Assembly (NCBI GenBank): GCA_910578195.1
Contig: CAJTOY010000005.1
Location: 62,001-126,000, forward strand
Source of the DNA: an uncultured Christensenella sp.
Lineage (GTDB): Bacteria > Bacillota > Clostridia > Christensenellales > Borkfalkiaceae
Direction of reading: 5' to 3'
DNA length: 64,000 nucleotides
Numbering within the stretch: the first letter of the stretch is position 1; every line of letters begins with the position of its first letter. Shown one piece after another: positions 42,255 through 50,808 of the stretch. The translations under genes were made by a program, and so were the position numbers. The notes beneath the pieces were generated by a model that was not told the origin of the DNA, searched no databases, and was given only the letters and a program-made list of their open reading frames with translations.

Positions 42255-43526
42255 TCATTTATTCGATTCGCCGCGGATTTTTTCGCGGGAAATTCGGTAC
42301 AGTTCTTCGGTCGCGAACGAGATTTTCATAATAACGTCGCGTCTGTTTACGGGGTGCAGCCAGAAGCTGTCGTCATTGTTCGAAATATCCAGACAGTCGC
42401 CGAAGGTCTTTTTGCCCTTCTTGTCGCGATAGCCGAATTCGATGTGCACGCTTTCGAGCTGGCTGGGCGCAAGGTGCATTTCAAAGGGCTTTCCGTAGGC
42501 GTTGCACCAAAAGTGCGTGCCCGTCACGTCCTGTCTGAATTTGCCCTTGCCCTGCGCGAAAAATTTGTTTTTAGGCAGAGTGTGAACCTCGATTTCGTCC
42601 TCTATGCAGTAGCTTCCGCTTTCAACCTCGCGGCGGACGTTCTCCCTCTCCCACTTAAACCAGTCGGGGATATGCGCAAAACGCGTTTCACCGTCATGGG
42701 CTTCGAGCCTGCCGTACTCGGTCATTTCCCACTTCTTGCCGCAATGCTTACATTCGAGGGTCGAGCCCTCGGAGTACATCTCGTGCTCGGTTTCGCACTC
42801 GCAGCACTGGTACAAAATTCGGTGAAGCCCGCGCGCGCGTTCCTTGAAGTCAATCTTTATTTTGTTGTCGTACTGATACCTGAAATCGTCGTAAACGAAG
42901 TTTTCCTTTATGCGGCGGTTTAACTCGTCGGCGGAAAGCTCGTCCACCTCGTCCGCGGTGGCAATGCAGACGAGCTTGCCCTTGACGGGAACGGGACGGA
43001 ATTTATCCTTGTTCCACTGCGGGTTCGCGATAAAATTGCCGTAAGACATTATCAAAACCACGGGCAGCTTCAAATACTTAGCCATTTTTCCGACGGCGGG
43101 CGTCAGATAGCTTTGCGTTCCGTCGAAGGAATAGCGCGCCTCGGGGTAAATGCAAATGGGGTTTTTATAGTGCTCGGCACAGTATTTCATGTGCTTGATA
43201 AGCTGAAAATCCTGAATAAATTTGCGCTTGCAAATGCCGCCCGCAAGGCGCATTAGCGTTATCGTATTGTCGTGCATTGCGTCGATTGCGACGACGTAAT
43301 TCATATTCAGCGGCTTTATCGCGCCGTAGAGTATGCGGAAATCCATTTCGCTGGCGTGGTTTGCCAGCAGAAAGTACGGAGGTTTTATCCCCTCCATATT
43401 GACGTATTCGCACTCGAATTTGTGCTTTTTCAAAAGGGGATAGCCCGCAAAATGCTTGGTAATCCACATAAAGGCCGCGTTCGGCTTTTTGGGCTTAACG
43501 TTGAAATTATAATGAGCGACTTTCAT
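42255..43526 (-). CDS. PlsC-like acyltransferase with C-terminal zinc-ribbon region
   Basis: 423 residues from ATG 43526, which has GGAG at good spacing; TTG 43538 is an alternative. The N-terminal half is a glycerolipid acyltransferase domain with the HX4D catalytic box NHASEMD (H57) and PEARYSFDG in place of the usual EGTR (about 128). It then has a four-Cys zinc-ribbon (CCECE and CKHCGKKW, about residues 241-262) and a beta-rich C-terminal region. The extension is not part of ordinary PlsC (about 240 residues). It probably acylates a lysophospholipid or glycolipid at the membrane. It overlaps no gene if the ATG is used and follows the MBL gene. Confidence 0.8.
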   Translation of the reverse strand: MKVAHYNFNVKPKKPNAAFMWITKHFAGYPLLKKHKFECEYVNMEGIKPPYFLLANHASEMDFRILYGAIKPLNMNYVVAIDAMHDNTITLMRLAGGICKRKFIQDFQLIKHMKYCAEHYKNPICIYPEARYSFDGTQSYLTPAVGKMAKYLKLPVVLIMSYGNFIANPQWNKDKFRPVPVKGKLVCIATADEVDELSADELNRRIKENFVYDDFRYQYDNKIKIDFKERARGLHRILYQCCECETEHEMYSEGSTLECKHCGKKWEMTEYGRLEAHDGETRFAHIPDWFKWERENVRREVESGSYCIEDEIEVHTLPKNKFFAQGKGKFRQDVTGTHFWCNAYGKPFEMHLAPSQLESVHIEFGYRDKKGKKTFGDCLDISNNDDSFWLHPVNRRDVIMKISFATEELYRISREKIRGESNK

Positions 43527-43528
43527 AT

Positions 43529-44683
43529 TCAGCTCCAAACTCGGTTTTCTTTAAACCACTCGGTATCTTTGAGTATCGTCGTATTGTTCGAACAATACAG
43601 TTTCAAACCCTTGTCGTAGTAAAATACTATATTGCCGTTCATTGAAGTGTATTCCCCCGCCTTGTAATCTATCATAAGCGTGGTGCAATAAACGTTCTCG
43701 GTATAGACAGAAACGCGGTCGATAAACGCTTGCGAAGGAAACGTATTGTTCGCGTTCGTGGTATATTCCGTCGTGCCGCAGCAACAGCACACGGCGACGT
43801 TTTTCGGCTTTATCGCCTTTAAAAGTTTCTCGGTCGTCGCGGTATAGCTGCCGTGGTGTCCGCCCTTGAACAGCTCGACCTCGGGAAGCTCGTTCATGTC
43901 GACGAGATAACTCTCGCCGTGCTCCTCCAAATCGCCGGTGAAAAGATAGTTGTACTCTTTCCCCTCCTCGTTCTGCGTCAGAAGCATGCACACCGAGTAG
44001 TCGTTTTCGTCGGAGGTCTTGTTGTCGTAATAATAGTTGTACAGTATATTCATCGAGATGCTTTCGTTTTCGTCGAGGTAATACTGCTTTTTCGCGCCGT
44101 CGGTTTCATACCAGCACTGTTTGGCGGTGTAGACCGTCGTGCCGTTACTTTGGGCGTATTCGACCGCCGCAAGATAATTTTTGTAAATCGCCGAGGTCGC
44201 GTTCGTCTGCGCGAACTGTATCAGCGTGCCTATTTCATACTGATATAGAATCCCCGATTTGTCCGTTCCGACGAAGCCCGCGATGTGGTCCTGATGCGCG
44301 TGCGTCGCAATAACGTATTCGAGCACGCCGTCGGTACAGTACTTGTCTATGTAGCTTTTTATGGTCGTTGCGCTGTTTTGGCGCGAGCCCGCGTCGATAA
44401 GAATTTCGGTATCGCCGCACTTTATAAGCGTGCAGTCGCCCGTGTACTTATTTCCGAGTTCGAGAAAGTGAATTGAAAGCTCGGCAGACACAATCTCTGC
44501 TTCGTTGCCCTCGATTGCGGGCGGGTCGGGCGGAACTTGTACCTTGAACGGACCTATCTTTTTAACGTACATTACCGCCAGCGCCGCGATTACAACTATT
44601 ATGACTATGACCGCAAGCGTAATGAACAGCTTGGGGTGTTTTCTTGCGGCTTTCGCCGCCTTTTTGGCGTTACGTTTCGACAT
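43529..44683 (-). CDS. Membrane-anchored ComEC-type metallo-beta-lactamase protein
   Basis: 384 residues. A basic N-terminus is followed by one membrane helix (about 19-40) and then a metallo-beta-lactamase fold outside the cell. The metal box is THAHQDHIAG (H128, H130, D132, H133), and later boxes are FTGDLEEHGE and GGHHGSYTATTE. The order LSIHFLELGNKYTGDCTLI/ILIDAG is that of the C-terminal domain of ComEC/Rec2. The ComEC membrane protein at 12972-14426 lacks this domain, so the pair may form a split ComEC. A general extracellular hydrolase is the alternative. Confidence 0.82.
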   Translation of the reverse strand: MSKRNAKKAAKAARKHPKLFITLAVIVIIVVIAALAVMYVKKIGPFKVQVPPDPPAIEGNEAEIVSAELSIHFLELGNKYTGDCTLIKCGDTEILIDAGSRQNSATTIKSYIDKYCTDGVLEYVIATHAHQDHIAGFVGTDKSGILYQYEIGTLIQFAQTNATSAIYKNYLAAVEYAQSNGTTVYTAKQCWYETDGAKKQYYLDENESISMNILYNYYYDNKTSDENDYSVCMLLTQNEEGKEYNYLFTGDLEEHGESYLVDMNELPEVELFKGGHHGSYTATTEKLLKAIKPKNVAVCCCCGTTEYTTNANNTFPSQAFIDRVSVYTENVYCTTLMIDYKAGEYTSMNGNIVFYYDKGLKLYCSNNTTILKDTEWFKENRVWS

Positions 44684-44707
44684 AAAACCCCTTTTATATA
44701 TTGCGTT

Positions 44708-44825
44708 AAAACGCAGATATGCGAGTAAGACAAGGCGCGCGAGTATTTGCGAGGGCGCTTACACGCGGTAAGTAACCGAGCAAACACGGAGCGCAACGCA
44801 GTATTACGACGCAGATATGCGTTTT
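44708..44825. repeat. 118-bp fold-back repeat element (MITE/REP-like)
   Basis: The gap between the MBL gene and valS is filled by an element with terminal inverted repeats AAAACGCA (44708-44715) and TGCGTTTT (44818-44825). Each end carries CGCAGATATGCG (44712-44723 and 44810-44821). Internal segments also pair, such as TTTGCGAGG with CCGAGCAAA, so the whole element can fold into one long imperfect hairpin. The right end supplies part of the valS stop codon. No credible protein is encoded. Family unknown. Confidence 0.6.
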
Positions 44826-47439
44826 ATAATGACTGTAACTGTTTTAAAATTTTCTCGCGCATCTCTATAAATTTGTTGAGCTTTGCGCGCTCGCCCTCGA
44901 CAAGCTTTTTCGGCGCCTTGGAAATAAAGCCCTGATTGTTGAGCTTGCTGTCCGCGCGCGCGATTTCGCCCGTAACTCTTTCGAGCTCGGCGTTGAGCCT
45001 CGCCTTTTCCTTTTCGATATCGACAAGCTCGCCCATGGGAATATACAGCGTGCCTATCGGCAAAACCTTGGTTACGGCGTTTTCGCCCGCCTCGTCCGCG
45101 GAAGTCACGAATTTGATTTCCGACGCGCCCGCAAGCTTTTTGATGCTGTCCTCGTTTGCCGTTATCAGCCGCTTGCTGTCCGACTGTATATATAGGTGAA
45201 CCTTTTTCGACGGCGGGCAGTCCACTTCGGTTTTGACCGCGCGGACGGCTTTTATTATGTCGGTAATTCCCTCGAACGACTGCACGTCCTTTTTGTAGGA
45301 GAGCTTGGAGTTGTAGCGCGGGAATTCTGCGGTCATTATCGTGCCCGAGGTGTTGGGGAGGTTGCGGTAAATTTCGTCGGTTATGAACGGAATAAACGGG
45401 TGCAGAAGTTTGAGCGCGTTTTCGAGCACGAACACGAGCACGGAAACCGCGCCGTCGCGCTTTGCCGCGTCCTCGGATTTCAAAACGGGTTTGACAAGCT
45501 CGATATACCAGTCGCAGAAATCCGACCACATGAAGTCGTACATAATCTGGCACGCAATCCCGAGCTCGAACTTGTTCAGCGCGAGCGTAACGTCCCTTAT
45601 TGCCGATTGAAGCTTCGCAATTATCCACTTGTCGGCGGGCAAAAGCCTAATCTCGGACAAGGGCTTTATGTTCGCCCCCTCCGTATTCATAATGACGAAA
45701 CGGCTCGCGTTCCAGATTTTGTTCATAAAGTTGCGGCACGCCTCGACCTTTGCGTCCGAATAGCGCGTGTCGTTGCCGGGGGCTACGCCTTGCAGCAGCG
45801 AAAAACGGAGCGAGTCAGCGCCGTATTTATCGATAATTTCAAGCGGGTCGACGCCGTTGCCGAGGCTTTTGGACATCTTTCTGCCCTTTTCGTCTCGCAC
45901 AAGCCCGTGAATCAACACGTCGCGGAAGGGCACTTTGCGCATATGCTCTAATCCCGAGAAAATCATTCTCGCGACCCAGAAGAAAATTATGTCGTAGCCC
46001 GTGACGAGCACGTCGCCGGGGTAGAAATATTCGAGGTCGGAGGTGTCGTCGGGGTAGCCGAGCGTGGAGAACGGCCATAAAGCCGACGAAAACCAGGTAT
46101 CCAAAACGTCCTCGTCCTGCGAAAGATTATGGCTTCCGCAGTGCGGGCAAACCGAAACGTCGGTTTTGGAAACGATTTCCTTTCCGCAGTCCGCGCAGTA
46201 CCACACGGGTATGCGGTGACCCCACCAAAGCTGGCGGGAAATGCACCAGTCCTTGACGTTTTCCATCCAGTTATAGTAAATTTTGGCGAACCTTTCGGGC
46301 ACGAACGTAATTTTTTTGTAGGTGACCGCGTCGATTGCGGGGCGCGCGAGCTTATCCATTTTGACGAACCACTGCTTCGAAACGAGGGGTTCGACCGTGC
46401 TGTTACAGCGGTAGCAGTGCCCGACGTTGTGTCTGTGCGGCTGAATTTTTACAAGGTATCCCCCCGCCTTCAACTCTTCGACAAGCTGTTTGCGGCACTC
46501 GTATCTGTCGAGACCCGCGAACTTGCCCGCGTTTTCGTTCATTGTGCCGTCGTCGTTCATTACTCGCACGGTCGGAAGGTTATGGCGAAGCCCGACCTCG
46601 AAGTCGTTCGGGTCGTGCGCGGGAGTGATTTTAACCACGCCCGTGCCGAATTCCATATCCGCGTGCTCGTCGCCGACAACGGGTATGGGCTTATTGACTA
46701 TCGGCAGAATAACGTTCTTGCCGATTAAATGCTTGTATCTTTTATCCTCGGGATTGACCGCGACCGCGGTGTCGCCGAACATGGTTTCGGGGCGGGTCGT
46801 GGCGACTTCGAGGAAGGCGTCCTCTCCTTCCACATAATATTTAATATGCCAGAAATTCCCGTCCTCTTCGGCGTAGTTGACCTCGACGTCCGAAAGAGTG
46901 GTCTTGCAGTTCGGGCACCAGTTTATAATTCTGCTGCCTCTGTATATGAGATTTTTGTTGTAGAGGTTTACGAAAACTTCGTTAACCGCCTTCGAGCACT
47001 TTTCGTCCATTGTGAACGTAAGGCGCGACCAGTCGCACGACGAGCCCATTTTTTTGAGCTGTTCGACTATTCTGCCCGCGTATTTATCCTTCCACGCCCA
47101 CGCGCGTTTCAAAAAGCCCTCTCTGCCGACGCTCTCTTTGGTCAGCCCCTCGGCTTTCATTTGCTCGACGATTTTGACCTCGGTCGCGATAGACGCGTGG
47201 TCGGTGCCGGGCAGCCAGAGGGCGCAGTAGCCCTGCATACGCTTGAAGCGTATTACGGCGTCCTGCATGGTCTCGTCCATTGCGTGCCCCATGTGGAGCT
47301 GTCCCGTTATGTTGGGGGGCGGCATCATTACCGTGAAAGGTATCTTGTTGTCGTCGCGTACCGCTTTAAAACAGCCGCCTTCCTCCCATTCCTTGTAAAG
47401 TCTGTCTTCGAATTCCTTCGGGTTGTAAGTTTTTTCCAT
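44824..47439 (-). CDS. valS: Valyl-tRNA synthetase
   Basis: Class I synthetase that charges tRNA-Val and edits Thr. The protein is 871 residues, normal for bacteria. The HIGH-type box is PPNITGQLHMGHA (about 37-49), the editing domain CP1 spans about 190-330, the zinc-type Cys pairs CADCGKE and CPHCGSH are present, and KMSKS is in GRKMSKSLGNGVDP (about 525). The C-terminal coiled-coil arm covers about 805-871. AGAGGA precedes the ATG. Its promoter is a perfect consensus with no T-box. It starts a leftward run with the MBL, acyltransferase and zinc-ribbon genes. Confidence 0.98.
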   Translation of the reverse strand: MEKTYNPKEFEDRLYKEWEEGGCFKAVRDDNKIPFTVMMPPPNITGQLHMGHAMDETMQDAVIRFKRMQGYCALWLPGTDHASIATEVKIVEQMKAEGLTKESVGREGFLKRAWAWKDKYAGRIVEQLKKMGSSCDWSRLTFTMDEKCSKAVNEVFVNLYNKNLIYRGSRIINWCPNCKTTLSDVEVNYAEEDGNFWHIKYYVEGEDAFLEVATTRPETMFGDTAVAVNPEDKRYKHLIGKNVILPIVNKPIPVVGDEHADMEFGTGVVKITPAHDPNDFEVGLRHNLPTVRVMNDDGTMNENAGKFAGLDRYECRKQLVEELKAGGYLVKIQPHRHNVGHCYRCNSTVEPLVSKQWFVKMDKLARPAIDAVTYKKITFVPERFAKIYYNWMENVKDWCISRQLWWGHRIPVWYCADCGKEIVSKTDVSVCPHCGSHNLSQDEDVLDTWFSSALWPFSTLGYPDDTSDLEYFYPGDVLVTGYDIIFFWVARMIFSGLEHMRKVPFRDVLIHGLVRDEKGRKMSKSLGNGVDPLEIIDKYGADSLRFSLLQGVAPGNDTRYSDAKVEACRNFMNKIWNASRFVIMNTEGANIKPLSEIRLLPADKWIIAKLQSAIRDVTLALNKFELGIACQIMYDFMWSDFCDWYIELVKPVLKSEDAAKRDGAVSVLVFVLENALKLLHPFIPFITDEIYRNLPNTSGTIMTAEFPRYNSKLSYKKDVQSFEGITDIIKAVRAVKTEVDCPPSKKVHLYIQSDSKRLITANEDSIKKLAGASEIKFVTSADEAGENAVTKVLPIGTLYIPMGELVDIEKEKARLNAELERVTGEIARADSKLNNQGFISKAPKKLVEGERAKLNKFIEMREKILKQLQSL

Positions 47440-47462
47440 TATAGTTCCTCTTATACATAATA

Positions 47463-47491
47463 ATTATAATGCAACTTTGCCGAGTTGTCAA
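47463..47491 (-). promoter_or_regulatory. Consensus promoter of valS
   Basis: On the minus strand TTGACA (47491-47486), 17 bases, TATAAT (47468-47463). Its -35 box overlaps the -35 box of the divergent ABC-transporter promoter. Confidence 0.8.
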
Positions 47492-47514
47492 ACGGTATAT
47501 CCGCGGCATATTAT
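47485..47514 (+). promoter_or_regulatory. Promoter of the SsuABC-type operon
   Basis: TTGTCA (47485-47490), 18 bases, TATTAT (47509-47514), followed by AAGGAG and the TTG start. It shares its -35 bases with the valS promoter on the other strand. Confidence 0.5.
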
Positions 47515-47543
47515 GTATTATTAAATTTTTAAGGAGAAATACT

Positions 47544-48539
47544 TTGAAAAAAAAGTTATTAACGCTTTTAACTGCCGCAGTGCTCGTAATTTCCATTACG
47601 TTCGCTTTTGCGGGCTGTAAAAAAGATGATAAAGTAATCAAAATCAACGAGGTTACTCACTCTGTTTTCTACGCTCCCTTATACCTTGCGGACGCCCTGG
47701 GTTATTTCGGCGACGAAGGCTATAAAATCGAGCTGACGAACGGCGGCGGCGCCGACGCGACTATGGCTGCCGTGCTTTCGGGCGGGGCTGACATAGGCTT
47801 CTGCGGACCCGAGGCTGCGATTTACGTCGAGATAGGCGGAAGCGACGACGCGCCGAAGGTGTTCGGACAGCTTACCAAGCGCGACGGAAGCTTCCTCGTC
47901 GGCAGAAATCCCGAGCCCGACTTCAAATGGTCGAACTTGAACGGCAAGGAAATTCTCGCGGGCAGAAAGGGCGGCGTTCCCGCAATGACGTTCGAATACG
48001 TCGTAAAGACACAGAACATAGACTGCGATTTGAACTATGACGTGGCTTTCAACATGATGACCGCCGCGTTCGAAAGCGGCATTGCCGACTACTGCACGAT
48101 GTTCGAGCCCGTGGCTTCCGAATATCAGGCGGCGGGCAAGGGGCATATCGTCGCTTCGGTCGGGCAGGAATCGGGCGAAATCCCCTACACTTGCTTTATC
48201 GCGAAGCAAAGCTACATCAAAAAGAACGGCGAGGTTATCGACACCCTTTTACGCGCCGTAACCAAAGCCGTTAAATTCATAAACGAGACGGACAGCGCAA
48301 AGGTCGCCTCCTACCTCACCCCTTACTTCGAGGGTACGAGCGAAGCGAGCTTAAAGACCTCGGTCGAAAGCTACAAAAAGATTGACGCGTGGGTCACGAA
48401 TATGGCTATGAAGGAGAGTTCGTTCACCAAATTGCAGGACGTAATCGAGCTCGCGGGCGAGCTTGACAAACGCGTCCCCTTCGCGGACGTAGTGCTTACG
48501 GACGCCGCGCAAAAGGTGTACGGCGAAATTTACAAATAA
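47544..48539 (+). CDS. NMT1/SsuA-type ABC transporter substrate-binding lipoprotein
   Basis: 331 residues from TTG 47544, chosen because AAGGAG lies 8 bases upstream and the signal peptide starts there. Lipobox FAGC has Cys25. The mature part is of the nitrate/sulfonate/thiamine-precursor type (VFYAPLYLADALGYFGDEGY, ATMAAVLSGGADIGFCGPEA). Ligands in this family are taurine, alkanesulfonates, aminopyrimidines, riboflavin or other small molecules, and nothing nearby picks one. No riboswitch is seen before it. The stop overlaps the ATPase start by one base. Confidence 0.88.
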   Translation: MKKKLLTLLTAAVLVISITFAFAGCKKDDKVIKINEVTHSVFYAPLYLADALGYFGDEGYKIELTNGGGADATMAAVLSGGADIGFCGPEAAIYVEIGGSDDAPKVFGQLTKRDGSFLVGRNPEPDFKWSNLNGKEILAGRKGGVPAMTFEYVVKTQNIDCDLNYDVAFNMMTAAFESGIADYCTMFEPVASEYQAAGKGHIVASVGQESGEIPYTCFIAKQSYIKKNGEVIDTLLRAVTKAVKFINETDSAKVASYLTPYFEGTSEASLKTSVESYKKIDAWVTNMAMKESSFTKLQDVIELAGELDKRVPFADVVLTDAAQKVYGEIYK

Positions 48540-49261
48540 TGCTTACCTTCGAGAATATTTCCTATACCTACCACACCAAGGAGGGTGAAACGACGGCTGT
48601 CAAGGACTTGTCGTTCAACGTCGCAAAGGGCGAGTTCGTTTCGGTGATAGGCCCGTCGGGGTGCGGCAAAACCACGATACTTTCGCTTGCGGCGGGGCTG
48701 CTTGCCCCCTCCTCGGGCGAAGTGAAGAGAAACGGCGAATTCGCGTATATGCTTCAACGCGACGCGCTTTTCCCGTGGCGCACGGTCGAACAGAATATAT
48801 TTCTGCCGCTCGAAGTCAAAAAGCGGAACACGCCCGAAATGCGCGAAAAGGCGGTTGCGCTTGCCGTAAAATACGGGCTGAAAGACTTCTTGAAAAAGTC
48901 GCCCTCTCAGCTTTCGGGCGGCATGCGCCAGAGGGCGGCGCTGATAAGAACGCTTGCCGCCGAGCCCGAGATTCTGATGCTCGACGAACCTTTTTCCGCG
49001 CTCGACTACCAGACGAGGCTGGAAGTGTGCGACGACGTGCAGGGCATTATCAAGGGCGAGAAAAAGACCGCGCTTTTGATAACGCACGATATCTCCGAGG
49101 CGATTGCGCTTTCGGATAAGGTGGTCGTACTCTCGGCAAGACCCGCGCACGTCGTTGCCGAGCACGCGATAACCTTCGGCGAAAGCAGCCCGAAAAAGCG
49201 CAGAGAGTGCGGCGAATTCGCGTCCACCTTCGAGCTGTTGAGAAAGGAGCTGGGAATTTAA
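48539..49261 (+). CDS. SsuB/TauB-type ABC transporter ATP-binding protein
   Basis: 240 residues. Walker A is IGPSGCGKTTILS, the signature is LSGGMRQRAALIRT, and Walker B is EILMLDEPFSALD. The Q-loop reads YMLQRDALFPWRT, typical of the taurine/nitrate/sulfonate group. It overlaps the binding-protein gene by one base (TAATG). Confidence 0.93.
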   Translation: MLTFENISYTYHTKEGETTAVKDLSFNVAKGEFVSVIGPSGCGKTTILSLAAGLLAPSSGEVKRNGEFAYMLQRDALFPWRTVEQNIFLPLEVKKRNTPEMREKAVALAVKYGLKDFLKKSPSQLSGGMRQRAALIRTLAAEPEILMLDEPFSALDYQTRLEVCDDVQGIIKGEKKTALLITHDISEAIALSDKVVVLSARPAHVVAEHAITFGESSPKKRRECGEFASTFELLRKELGI

Positions 49262-49289
49262 CGTAAATACCGCTACGAGGGAAAAACTT

Positions 49290-50090
49290 ATGAAAAAGAA
49301 CATAAACTACTCGCGCGAACATATCGCGTATCTGAAAAAACAAAGGAACAAAAAAATTATCGTCAACGTTTCGCGCGTGCTGATACTTGTGTTTATTTTG
49401 GGTATCTGGGAGCTTTGCGCACAGCTTAAAGTTATAGACCCGTTTATAACCAGCTCCCCCTCCCGCGTGTGCGTGACGATAGGCGAACTGTACAAAAACG
49501 GCACGCTGTTTTATCATATAGGCATAACCCTTGCCGAAACGCTGGCGGGGTTTGTGATTGCGGTCGTGCTGGGTTATTCGATTGCGGTCGTGCTGTGGGC
49601 GAGCGATACCGTGCATAAGGTTATCGAGCCGTATATAGTCGTTTTGAACTCGCTGCCGAAAATCGCGCTCGGTCCGCTTATTATCATATGGATAGGCACG
49701 GGCTACGACGCCATAATTTTTATGACCGTGCTCGTTTCAATCATAGTGTGCATAATGAACATGCTTGCGGGCTTTATCGAAGTCGATAAAACCAAGCTGC
49801 TTTTAATGCAGTCTATGGGCGCGAGCAAGGCGACGACGCTGAGAAAGCTTATAATCCCCGCCTCAGTTCCCGCGCTTATCAATACATTAAAAGTTGCGGT
49901 CGGGCTGGCGTGGATAGGTTCGATAATGGGCGAATATATCGTTTCGAAGGCCGGCTTAGGGTACTTAATAGTCTACGGTGGGCAAGTGTTTAAGTTGGAC
50001 CTTGTTATGACGGCGACGTTTATACTCTGCGCGCTTGCGGGCGGTATGTACGGAATTGTCACGCTCGTCGAAAAGAAGCTGAAAAAATAA
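49290..50090 (+). CDS. SsuC/TauC-type ABC transporter permease
   Basis: 266 residues with about six membrane helices after a basic cytoplasmic start. The coupling loop MQSMGASKATTLRKLIIP and the SLPKIALGPLIIIW segment are typical of the SsuC/TauC/ThiX group. Last gene of the three-gene importer. Confidence 0.92.
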   Translation: MKKNINYSREHIAYLKKQRNKKIIVNVSRVLILVFILGIWELCAQLKVIDPFITSSPSRVCVTIGELYKNGTLFYHIGITLAETLAGFVIAVVLGYSIAVVLWASDTVHKVIEPYIVVLNSLPKIALGPLIIIWIGTGYDAIIFMTVLVSIIVCIMNMLAGFIEVDKTKLLLMQSMGASKATTLRKLIIPASVPALINTLKVAVGLAWIGSIMGEYIVSKAGLGYLIVYGGQVFKLDLVMTATFILCALAGGMYGIVTLVEKKLKK

Positions 50091-50126
50091 TAATGCCCGC
50101 GCGCTTCGGCGCAAGGGCAAAAGGAA

Positions 50127-50151
50127 GCCCGCGCGTTTTCAACGCGCGGGC
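50127..50151. terminator. Hairpin between ABC operon and XRE gene
   Basis: 11-bp GC-rich arms gcccgcgcgtt/aacgcgcgggc with a 3-base loop. On the minus strand it is followed by TTCCTTTT. It likely ends the XRE transcript and may also stop the ABC operon. Confidence 0.65.
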
Positions 50152-50158
50152 GGATTAA

Positions 50159-50362
50159 TCAGTCGGACAAGCCGAGCAGATAGTCGGACGATACCTCGAA
50201 AAATTTAGCAAGGGCAACCACCGCTTCCGCATTCGGACTGCGGCTTTCGTTTTCCCATTGCCTTATTGCCGAATAACTTAAATCGGTAAGTTTAGCTAAA
50301 CCTCGTTGGCTTAGCCCCATTTCCATACGCAAATCCCTTAATCTTTCAGCAAAAACTTTCAT
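50159..50362 (-). CDS. XRE-family regulator (single HTH domain)
   Basis: 67 residues, a bare Cro/CI-type DNA-binding domain. The HTH is MGLSQRGLAKLTDLSYSAIRQWE (about 15-37), and the end is SSDYLLGLSD as in many Clostridial XRE proteins. A minus-strand TATAAT (50377-50372) lies nine bases before the ATG. It is divergent from the DUF6809-like gene, whose promoter carries a perfect palindrome in its spacer. It is probably the repressor of that promoter. Confidence 0.88.
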   Translation of the reverse strand: MKVFAERLRDLRMEMGLSQRGLAKLTDLSYSAIRQWENESRSPNAEAVVALAKFFEVSSDYLLGLSD

Positions 50363-50398
50363 TACCTATAAATTATATCAAAATTTATAAAAAAATAC

Positions 50399-50427
50399 TT
50401 GACTGATGTCATTTGACATCATATAAT
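50399..50427 (+). promoter_or_regulatory. Promoter of the DUF6809-like gene with operator in the spacer
   Basis: TTGACT (50399-50404), exactly 17 bases, TATAAT (50422-50427). The spacer is occupied by the perfect palindrome TGATGTCATTTGACATCA (50404-50421, 8-bp arms). A repressor bound there would exclude RNA polymerase. The divergent XRE protein is the obvious candidate. Confidence 0.8.
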
Positions 50428-50460
50428 AGAACTATCATAAACTTACGGGAGATAAAACTT

Positions 50461-50808
50461 ATGCACAACTTTATTATTCATGACTCGATTATCCATGATT
50501 TAATGTCGGACAAACTGCACGTTTACCGCGAAAAACTGCAAAAGCAGAACAGCTATTTGTCCTCCTCCTTAAAAGAAGAGCGCGAAGAACTTGAAAAAGC
50601 ACTCACGCCCGAGCAATTGAAGCTTGTCGACAAATACATTTTTTCACTTAGTATGTGGAACGACGATATCTCAAACGAGGTTGAGATTATGGCGATTAAC
50701 TACGGCATTAAAATAGGTATGGAACTGCAAACCTTCTTTTTGAGCGAGTTAAACCCCTGCGACCCCGCATGCTATGACGACGACGTTTACGGTAATAAAA
50801 ACGGTTAA
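50461..50808 (+). CDS. DUF6809-like small protein
   Basis: 115 residues from the ATG at 50461, preceded by GGGAGA. It is helical, with a Lys/Glu-rich first half (KEEREELEKALTPEQLKLVDKY) and the closing INYGIKIGMELQTFF pattern typical of DUF6809 proteins. That domain is small, often found in mobile or phage-like settings beside XRE regulators, and has no known function. The tail CDPACYDDDVYG is acidic. The family match is from memory of its pattern only. Confidence 0.65.
   Translation: MHNFIIHDSIIHDLMSDKLHVYREKLQKQNSYLSSSLKEEREELEKALTPEQLKLVDKYIFSLSMWNDDISNEVEIMAINYGIKIGMELQTFFLSELNPCDPACYDDDVYGNKNG

Noticed and set aside
44605..44796. Short frames across the MBL-valS gap as a small protein gene
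   Set aside because: They run through the fold-back repeat, lack ribosome binding sites and have no family features.
47440..47543. Possible T-box or riboswitch before valS or before the ABC importer
   Set aside because: Leaders are too short and show no T-box core or known riboswitch pattern.
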